This document shows, piece after piece, positions 9,961 through 18,286 of a stretch of DNA of 64,000 bases (the first letter of the stretch is position 1; every line of letters starts with the position of its first letter). The position numbers were made by a program, and so were the translations under genes. The notes under the pieces were generated by a model, which was not told the DNA's origin, did no database searches, and worked only from the letters and a program-made list of their open reading frames with translations. The stretch is from Hedera helix. Its lineage: Eukaryota > Streptophyta > Magnoliopsida > Apiales > Araliaceae. Location: contig OX359266.1 in NCBI GenBank assembly GCA_947179155.2, positions 19,988,598 to 20,052,597 on the forward strand, written 5' to 3'.

Positions 9961-11640
9961 ACTATGATATCGCAAAATGCAGAATAAAGAATGAAGAATG
10001 ACAAGTTATTCATAAAATGACTGAAAGAACTTCAAGATCAAAGTATGAGTAATGTAAAATAACAAGTTGGTTAGAAAGTAAAACATGGAGTGACAATCAG
10101 TTCGCAAAGTATCTGAATAAATTCTAGGATCATAAAATGGAAAAATGTAGAATATTTGAAAGAACTACAGGATCGTAGATTAGAAAACTATGTCATCGTA
10201 AAGTCAAGCAAGAATCAAGATCGTTGAATAGAAAGGGTGAAAAATCGTTAAGCTCAGCAAAGATCGTTCAACAAAAAAGAATCATAGAGTTTAGCAAACC
10301 AGTATAGTCAAGAAACTCAAAATCCTAGAACGACACTAATCGTAGAGTGAAGATGAGAAGTTCAAGTTCGTAGAGTAACTCAAAGCTCAAGATCGTAGAA
10401 CTACTCAAAGCTAAAGATCGTAGAGTAACTCAAAGTTCAAGATCATAGAGTAAAGTCAAGAAGCTCAAGATTATAGTGTAAAAGTCAAACAGCTCACAAT
10501 CGCATAGCGAAAGTCAAACAACACAATATCGTAGAGTGAAAGTTGAACAAATCAATATCGCAAAGTGAAGTAGGATCGTAGAACTACATCAAATTAAAGA
10601 ACTACATTGAAAAGCTACATCAGATCGCAGTGTTACACCAAATTTTAAGTACTACCTACATCGCAGAGTAAAAAGTCTAATATGTGAATTATTGATCTAT
10701 AAAAAATAATTGGAACATCTCTTTCAAATATTCTTTTGAAGATAAAAGTCCATGCTAGCAATAGGGATACGAACTGAATTCAAAGTCTTATCCAAAAATA
10801 GTTATTTTAGCATATGCAAATGACGCGTGTCTACTACTGTAACAAACAGGGTACTACTGATAATGACAAACAGTGGTCCAACCAACAAACATGTAGAGCC
10901 AGAATAATCCGACGATGAAAAGTATCATAGGAAGACTGGAGCAATGATAACTATCAAATGAAAAGAATTCCAAGGATGCCTATAAAAGGATTAATGCTCC
11001 AAACTCCAGCATTTAACGATTTCCACAAAATCAATGATTTCCAACATTTCTTAACAAGATCAACGATTCAAGAGAAAAGTTCTAAGTGCTCCATATGATC
11101 AAAATTCTTTAGATAAATCGTTCCGCTGCTAAGTCTTTCAGAGAGATATTCATAACTCCACTTAGCACCACCTCAAACATCAATCATCAACAGCATCTTG
11201 ATCTTAGTGATCTATCAGAAAGACAAGTCTAAGTGACTTACCTTAATTCTTGATTAATCTAGCCTCTTAGTGAGATAAAGTCTGAATGACTTTAAAAAAA
11301 CTTATGTATTAGTGAGTGAAAGTCTTAGTGACTTTGAGAAGCCAGGGTGTCTTACCTGTTTTGAGTGATTTAGTGTGTTGTAATCAGTTCAGAGAGAACC
11401 ATTAGTTTTTGTAAGGTATCATTAGTGGATTATCCCTGCTCATCGGAGTGAAGGAGAGGATTGGGAGTAATTTAAGCTCAGAATCACTTAAAAATCTGTC
11501 TCTTTTATTGTTTTCATATTAATTGTCATAACTGTCATAATTGCTTTATTTACTGTAATATATTTCCATAAGCTCACTTAATTCAAAATTGAAAGTTTTC
11601 ATTTAAGATTAGATGGGGGTTTTCAAAAATAACAAATTTC
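9961..11640 (+). mobile_element. LTR-like promoter and U5 region, possibly a Sirevirus-type copia
   Basis: Organised like a long copia LTR: a repeat-rich U3 (minisatellite around 10320-10600), a TATA box TATAAAAG at 10981, and a downstream part with GGATTATCCCTGCTCATCGG and AATCACTTAAAAATCTGTC, which resembles the R/U5 region of Sirevirus LTRs. No ORF and no second LTR. I could not define termini or TSDs, so the family is a guess. An endogenous pararetrovirus leader was considered and set aside. Confidence 0.35.
10320..10600 (+). repeat. Degenerate ~25-bp minisatellite
   Basis: Repeated variants of GATCGTAGAGTAACTCAAAG and AAGCTCAAGATCGTAGAAC occur head to tail, clearest at 10360-10460, decaying on both sides and detectable from about 9960 to 10680. 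It sits just upstream of the TATA box at 10981, where U3 enhancers usually lie. Confidence 0.65.
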
Positions 11641-12661
11641 ATTGTTCATTATCAAATAAGCTAAATGTTTAATTCCCTTATATTAGATCCATTTTGTACC
11701 TTTAGGGAATAACAAAATGGTTTAGATTTAGTTTAGGAAAAGATTGATCCAATGGCTCTCATTTTTCTTAGCAAAATGATATGGTATTTTGTCCCATATT
11801 TCTTACCCACAAAACTGGTTAAGGAAAGGAAAAAGTGGAGTTTACTTTTTTTGTGTTTTGTCCTTTCTTTATTTTTTATTTTTTTGCCAACTAGAAAGCA
11901 CAAATTTGCCTTTAGGAATATTATTTAGTGAATCTAGCACACATAGTCAGGTAGTAAAAAGAAAAAGAAAATCATCGTTTGGTTTCATTTGTAATTCATA
12001 TTTTTTGCTAACTCAACTTTCAATTAGGCACATGTTTAATCTATTTTAGTAACTTATTCGCTTGGTCAGCTAAAAGAAAGAAAGAAGGGAGTTTTTGTAC
12101 TTGTATTCCTTTATCTTTCTTTTATTTTGCGAACTCAAAATTAATGCTTTAAATCGTATGTTGAAAATTTTCTTTTTGGTCAAAAATGATAATAAAGTAG
12201 GAGTTTGGGGGGGGGGGGGGGGGGGGAACTTTTAAATAATTTTTATTCCAATAACTAAATATTTTATTTTAGTTCCTTTTGGACTTTTGATAAAAATGAG
12301 TAAGAAATGAAATCTCTAGCCAAAACTAATTGCCCTTGAAAATTTTAATTTCTGAAATAAACTTTATTGACCAATAGCATTAGATAATATGGTCCATAAA
12401 TAAAGTTTATAACAGTTTGTAAAAACCTTAAAAGTAAACTATTGAAAATATATTGTAAGAAAGTATTTTATACAAAATAGATTTGTAAAGTAATAAAAAA
12501 TACTTGATATTTATATAGTAAACACATGGAGATGCAATGTAAAATCCTATGGAGAGGATTCTATCATAAGTTTTCTAAATAATTTTTAATGTTGTTTTTG
12601 TTATCGTCATAACACAAAACTCACAAATACAAGGAAAAAGTTTCTTTCTTCCATAAATTTT
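11641..12661. other. No gene; unclassified AT-rich sequence
   Basis: I see no coding sequence or recognisable element. The only notable feature is a G20 tract at 12207-12226. The short frame 11789-12049 has no domain. AAATT at 12662-12666 is the target duplication of the copia element that follows. Confidence 0.5.
12207..12226. repeat. Poly-G tract (G20)
   Basis: Twenty consecutive G. Mononucleotide G/C runs of this length are rare in plants. The true length may differ because such tracts are error-prone in sequencing. Confidence 0.9.
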
Positions 12662-12666
12662 AAATT

Positions 12667-12974
12667 TGTTGCAACCCTTGAGTTGTTAAGTATAAGGGTG
12701 TTGCCTATACCTGCCTTTTGAGCCCTACCCACCCCTTACCCCCCTCTCTTTCTGCTTTTCTAGATTTGCCAAGCATACGTACTGCCAATAAACAAGGAAC
12801 TCAGTTCCTTGTTTTCTTCCTTCCCCCTCTGCCTATAAATTTAGATGAAGAAACCAAATGAAGATCACCAAAAGAAAAGAGAAAAATTGAGAGAAAGAAA
12901 TATTTGTAAAATTTCATCGTGATAGTATAATAAAAATCAATGCATTATCTTTAAATTTCTTTTATTCCATAACA
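12667..12974 (+). mobile_element. Copia 5' LTR (308 bp)
   Basis: Starts TGTTGCAACCC and ends CCATAACA. It contains a near-palindrome CAAGGAACTCAGTTCCTTG (12793-12811) and a TATA box (CTATAAAT, 12833-12840). It aligns along its length with the 3' LTR at 45602-45894, with clearly visible substitutions, so the insertion is not recent. Confidence 0.9.
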
Positions 12975-13440
12975 CGTTATCTGCACGAGTCTCTAACCAG
13001 CTGAGATGGTAAAATTTGTTCCTCTACTACTGGCCTAGCCTTGTCGTCGATATCATTATTTTATCGTTAAATTATTTCAATTGACTTTGTCGCCTATTAT
13101 TGTAATTTTTATTATCTCTTGTGATACCATATGTCTTAAGAAGACTAGCCAAGACTTGGTGGAACTTTTTTTTGTCAGTTATTATATTTATTTGAGATAA
13201 CATGTCTATGCAGACTACCGCGTGCCTAGTAAAAATCCATTTATAATTATTTAGGACCACACTATTATTGTACTTTTTTATATAACTTGTCTACGCGGAC
13301 TATTGCATGTCTGATGATAATCCATTTACAATTCTATACATATATATGTATATTATATGAATATTAATATTTATATATACATTAGTTATTGATTATATTT
13401 TAACAAAATGTTAATGTAAACACTTGTATATTTATATTGC
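12975..13440 (+). other. Copia leader with primer-binding region
   Basis: Immediately after the LTR comes CGTTATCTGCACGAG, a close variant of the leader start common to many plant copia elements, where the minus-strand primer anneals. The rest to about 13440 is AT-rich, non-coding leader. A repeated phrase (CTTGTCTACGCGGACTA and CATGTCTATGCAGACTA) at about 13200 and 13286 shows a short internal duplication. Confidence 0.6.
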
Positions 13441-13650
13441 GGTATTTTAACACTGCTTGAAGTGGTGTCTTAGTGGTTGGAAACCAAAAGAAATTTTTCA
13501 CAGTTGTGGGTTCAAGTCCTGGCATGCTCCGTTATATTAAAGTGGTCTCATGCCCTTGATTTCTTTGGGAGAAAATGGAGCACTGGCTGATGAAGAGAGA
13601 CCAATGAGGCCCTTAACCTTTTTTGTGTAATTTTCATTCTAACCCTTATG
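13440..13650 (+). mobile_element. tRNA-derived SINE-like insertion
   Basis: A pol III-type internal promoter is visible: a box A match TGTCTTAGTGG (13466-13476) and a perfect box B GGTTCAAGTCC (13509-13519), 32 bp apart as in tRNA genes and tRNA-derived SINEs. Downstream come CTCATGCCCTTGATTTC and a T-rich end near 13625. It does not fold as an intact tRNA, so it is called SINE-like. It lies in the copia leader. No target duplication was identified. Confidence 0.45.
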
Positions 13651-13689
13651 TAATTCATATTCATGTTGATTATTCGTTTAAATGTAAAC

Positions 13690-13862
13690 TCAAAATTAAA
13701 TAGTGAATCTTGCAAAATTAGAATTTGTTGCATTGAAAGGATTTTGAGAAAACTATATGTCATGGGCGGCCCTTGATGTCGAGTTACATCTTAGAACTAA
13801 TGACTTAGAAAAAATAATTGAAATAGGAAACAAAACTTCTGTAAAAGAAAATGCTAAGGCCG
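13690..13862 (+). pseudogene. Copia gag N-terminus (truncated)
   Basis: Frame pieces NLAKLEFVAL and, after a short break with a TGA near 13750, MSWAALDVELHL and EIGNKTSVKENAKA match the start of copia gag (UBN2-type family: 'leFvaL...y.sW.lDaEihL...gntSvqdrAKA'). The frame ends abruptly at 13862, where sequence of the minus-strand element A begins in mid-element. The rest of gag, including the zinc knuckle, is absent from the window. The reading is short, but its position right after an LTR and leader supports it. Confidence 0.7.
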
Positions 13863-14770
13863 TTATCACATAGTAACTAAGTAAACACAATCCCCCGCCC
13901 ATACAAAGGATTCTGCAACTCAGTCACCACATGAGTCCTCAATTGAAATTTCGTACCCAATCTTCCTGCCCCCTTATCATAACATTTCTGTCATTCATGC
14001 TTTATCATTATCTAAGTTCTTCTTGTACTATTTCATAGTACTCTTTCTCTTTATAGCATCAAGCTATACCTTTTTGACCCTTAACAGGTCTCTCTGTTCT
14101 TTCACATTCTCACTTGATCCCATCATGATCTTGCTTTACAAGCTAATCTTTATTCGCCTTCCTTATCTCGTGATCGTATCGTAGTACGATCCTCTTACCG
14201 TTCTTGATCATATTATTATTATGATCTCTTTCTATGCGTTTTAGATTTCCTTTTATCTTTATTGCTTAAATCAGGTGTCCCCTGATTAGCTTTGAGATTT
14301 ATCTTTGAATCATTTTAGATATTCTTTCAGATTTATTAAACTTATGAATTTTTCTCAATTCCTTATCTTCGTTCAAATATTTTTCTCAATTCATTACTTT
14401 CATTCAGATCTTTCTTAACATCTTTATCTCTTCCTTATAATCTTATCTCTTTCATATTTTCTTTACGTTAGTCAATATCTGAGATCTGCATTTCTTAACT
14501 TACATCTTTCTATTTCAATTCCCCCATGTTCATCAAACTTATCACGTATTTGGACTCAGGAACTTACCATAATCATATGGTTGAGGAGCTTGTCCTAGTC
14601 AGGCCATAGTCGCCCATTCGCTAAAGGGGCTCCACCATACAATCATGAGTCACGAGCTTACTATACGCTTGAGTTTTCAGAACACGCAACTAACTGTACT
14701 CTTTCTTACCTAGGTTATAGCCTAAGGTATCATTTACCTAAGGTTTATAACCTCTAGCTCTGATACCAAC
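13863..14770 (-). mobile_element. Partial second internal region of element A
   Basis: Nearly identical to 20272-21179, the primer-site end of the complete internal region. It ends at the LTR with the site at 14757-14770 (minus strand GTTGGTATCAGAG). The break at 13862/13863 is in mid-element, without terminal sequence, so it marks a deletion or recombination joint rather than an insertion end. Confidence 0.85.
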
Positions 14771-17700
14771 TTTAACGACCCCGAAATTCGACCCACTTTA
14801 TCCCTTCAAATCTTATATTTAATAAACATTATTTTCATTACGTCCAAATTTCGGTCCGTTAATAAATCTTTCATCTCCTAAATTGATCCATTATTTAATT
14901 TCAAAATCACCAATTATCAAAATTCTCATATAAATTTTTCTTTTTCTCGATTCAATCTTTATATTAAAATATTTGGATATTTAAAATCCTTACATCTGGA
15001 TCCTAGTCCCTGGATCGTAACCTTTACTTTTTCTTTCCTTCATGTACCATAAAGTTCAACATTTAATTTTAATGTTGATTATATTTCCACAATTATCCTT
15101 TATTTAAAAATTCATAATTAACCATAGCGTAATTCTCTATCGTAACATTTATCTCATACATTTACAGTTCATAATTTAATTTTACTCATTCTGTCTGGAT
15201 TCAACATATCCGTACATACATAACATCTATAGAACTTAGCACATGTATCCACATTGAATGAAAAATATAACGACAACATTTCCCCACCTTCTAGGCAATT
15301 CATCTCTAATTTAATCCAGTATTCTTGAAATTTATTTCATTGCCTGCAAAAATATTTATTAAGCAAGTAATGAGCACAACGGCTCAGCAAGTTCAACAGT
15401 TCATGCTTCAAGTAGCACATACCTTAACATGCTTGGTGTGTGTCATATATCATGTACTTGTGCTTCAACTATAGCAATATATCTCATATTGTTGCACAAA
15501 GAACACATTGTGGTCATATTAAACACGTATCACATAGCACATAATTTGTATGCATTTAAAACAAGAATTTCATATCATAATAGATCAATGTTTAACATAA
15601 AAGGGACTGAAGAACTTGCCTGGCGTCCAGTTATTTAAATTGACATCTCAAACTCTTAACTCGATCAACCTATGATCATAAAGTAATCAAATAATAATTA
15701 TTTATCTCTTTATAATATTAATTTACTTAATTAATATCATATCTGGCCAATTATTAATTAATTTTTTTTTATGGCCAACTATAATAACCTCGTTCCTTAA
15801 AACATTAGCATAACTTAATATTTAATACCTTCACTACGGACAACCCGGCTCATCGGACAATTTCTAGCATATTTGGTTGTCCGGATTTTCATTTAATCAT
15901 TTTCTAACCTTTAAACTCATTAGATTAATATTTAGAATATTTAAATATTAATCCCCAATATTTAATATTTTTACAAAAATATTAAATTTAATGCCCAAAC
16001 ACCATTTCTATATTTTTAGTATTTTTCTATAATTTTTTATAATTTTTAAACAATTTTTAAACATTTATTTCAATTAAAACTAATTTCTGGGGGCAATATG
16101 GTAATTTCCGCGCCCTTAGGGACCCATCCGGCATTAACAGAAAAGGTCCGGGGCATTTTTGTAATTTTCGTGGCCTTGGGGATACATCCGGTATTTTCTG
16201 AAAAGTCCGGGGGCAATTCTGTCATTTCCGTGTGTCAAGGGACACGATCGGTATTTCTGGGAAAGCTCAGGGACATATCTGTAATTTTACCAGCCAAGGA
16301 CACGCTCGGTATAATTGGAAAAGCTCAGGGGCACGCTGGTAATTAACCAGCGGTGCCGACGGCCGCGCATTGCGCGCGACTCCATTTCTGTAGACGCCAA
16401 ACGGCGCCGTTTTAATACCGCTACGCGAGCCTCCGCGCCTGGCGCGGCTCACCCTCCCGACGCGTCCCAAAAACGGCGTCGTTTTCTCGCGGTTTCCTGC
16501 AAATCTCCATCCGCGCAATGCGCGGATCTTATTTTATTTTATTTTTTTTCTTCCCAGCTTCTCTTCCGGTAACAGTAATTTCCATGCAAAATTTTCATTT
16601 TTTGTTCCAATTTTCACCACATAAATCTTCTAAACATCATATAATTCATACATATATATCCAAAAATATTTGGAATAATTATCCTAATTATTTACAAATT
16701 TTTCACAAAAATATTTTATCAATAATAATACCAAATAAATTCAATAATTAAATTTTTTTATACCTTTTCATAGCTTGATAATCTTCTTTTGGAAGCTTTC
16801 TTTTCCACTTGCTAGCACTAAAATTTCCCATCCTTCTCGGCGGTAGTGGTGGTCTCGGGTGGTGGTGGAAGGTGGCGGTGATGGTGGAAAACATAGGAAC
16901 ATGTCTCTTTGCTTTCTTTTTCTTTTTATTCCTTTTCCTCTTTTACATGTATATATATAATACATATGTGTGAATTATTTTTAACATTAGTGCCAAGTCC
17001 ACCGCCTCTCTATCTTCCAGAAAATTCCAAAAAGCCACAACACATGCAAGAATTAAATATTTACTACATTACGTAATTATTTCGTGTAATAAATATTTTA
17101 TGTAATATACATAAAATATTTATTTTAATTCACTAAAAATCATAACATGATTTATGAGTAATATTAATACCTTTTTCGGTATTTTTCTTGACAAATTTTG
17201 TACACGCATAATGACATGCATTTAATTATATAAGGTAATTTATACCTCCAACAATCCTAAAATAATTCATAGGACATATAAAAATTATTTTTCATAATTT
17301 TTCACTTCATTACTTGGACAACATGTTACATTAACATGTTCACGTTTCCGAAATATTATTTTTCATAAAAGTCATAATAATTTCATTATACATAAATATA
17401 ATTTTTATTAAATTAAAACCTTCCTTTTTCTTATTTATTATTCCATTTCTTTAATATTTACAATAATTTCTTTATATATAAATTATATATAACTTAATAT
17501 TATATAATTTATATATTCACATTCTCCTTTCTTAAAAATTTCTTAATTTCCTCCAACCTTATTCCATTTAATCACATTATATAAATTACATAATTATTCT
17601 TATATAATTTATATAATTATTATTTTCTTCAAACTTTATTTTAATTTCCTTATATAAATTATATAATTGATTATTATATAATTTACATAATTACCTTTCC

Positions 17701-18250
17701 TTCTCAATTAATTTCTAAACTTCTTCCAAAATTCTTGATAAACTCTCAAATCAATAATTACAATTTTACTAACTTCCTCATTAGCTTTTCATAAATTCTT
17801 GGATTAATTTAATTATTAATCCCTTAATTTCCATAATTAATGAAATTTATATTTATTACTTAAACATATACACACATATACATAAAAATGTATATATATA
17901 TATATATAAATATATACATATTTAATTCATGCCTTTCACATTAACACATAACCTTATTTAAAATCATAATTCCTGCATTTCTATAATAATTTAATTGTAC
18001 AATTTATTGTACAATTACCTAAAATTCTTTTATTTCTCATAAATTGTTTTTAAACAATTTATTTACTTTTCAATTATTTTAATTCAACATACTTTATTAT
18101 AATCTCTGTACAGATTTAATTTACTAATTAAATCTCATCACATATTTTTATTCACATAAAATAACTATTTCTTTACACAACCTTGAAAATTGTATCAATT
18201 AAATTCTTATTTAATTTTATTAAATAATTCTGAAAATTCGGATCCTCACA
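14771..18250 (-). mobile_element. Element A LTR, left copy (3480 bp)
   Basis: On the minus strand it runs from TGTGAGGATCCG (18250) to ...CGGGGTCGTTAAA (14771). The expected terminal ACA is mutated. Modules on the plus strand: a hairpin TGAGC-ACAACG-GCTCA near 15371; a CpG-rich block at 15640-16760 with ~58-bp tandem units (16090-16350) and CGCGCATTGCGCG and AACGGCGCCGTTTT motifs; a TATA-like TTATATATATA on the minus strand near 16949; and AT palindromes at 17460-17700. Open frames inside it are short and overlap on both strands, as expected of CpG-rich non-coding DNA. Confidence 0.85.
16090..16350 (-). repeat. ~58-bp tandem units in the element A LTR
   Basis: About 4.4 diverged units, each with GGGGCA, a short variable part, GTAATTTTC-like sequence, then GGGACAC..CGGTATT and GGAAAAG. 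The second A LTR carries the same array at 22500-22760 and the C LTR carries a diverged one at 49305-49500. It gives small ORFs on both strands that are not genes. Confidence 0.75.
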
Positions 18251-18286
18251 TTCTTCCCCCCTTAACAGGATTCCGTCCTCGGAATC
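18251..18286 (-). promoter_or_regulatory. PPT and upstream stem-loop of element A
   Basis: On the minus strand a perfect 7-bp stem (GATTCCG with CGGAATC, loop AGGA) at 18286-18269 is followed by the purine tract AAGGGGGGAAGAA and then TGTGAGGATCC, the LTR start. The plus-strand primer is expected to form here. The same stem-loop type occurs before the PPT of the chromovirus and at the inner site near 18779. Confidence 0.7.

Noticed and set aside
9961..11640. Endogenous pararetrovirus promoter and leader
   Set aside because: TATA box and leader-like sequence without any movement, coat or RT coding region. The downstream part looks more like a copia LTR R/U5 region.
16098..16572. Overlapping frames on both strands in CpG-rich LTR sequence, repeated at 22508-22982
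   Set aside because: They are the ~58-bp tandem units and CpG block of the LTR. They recur only because the LTR is duplicated.
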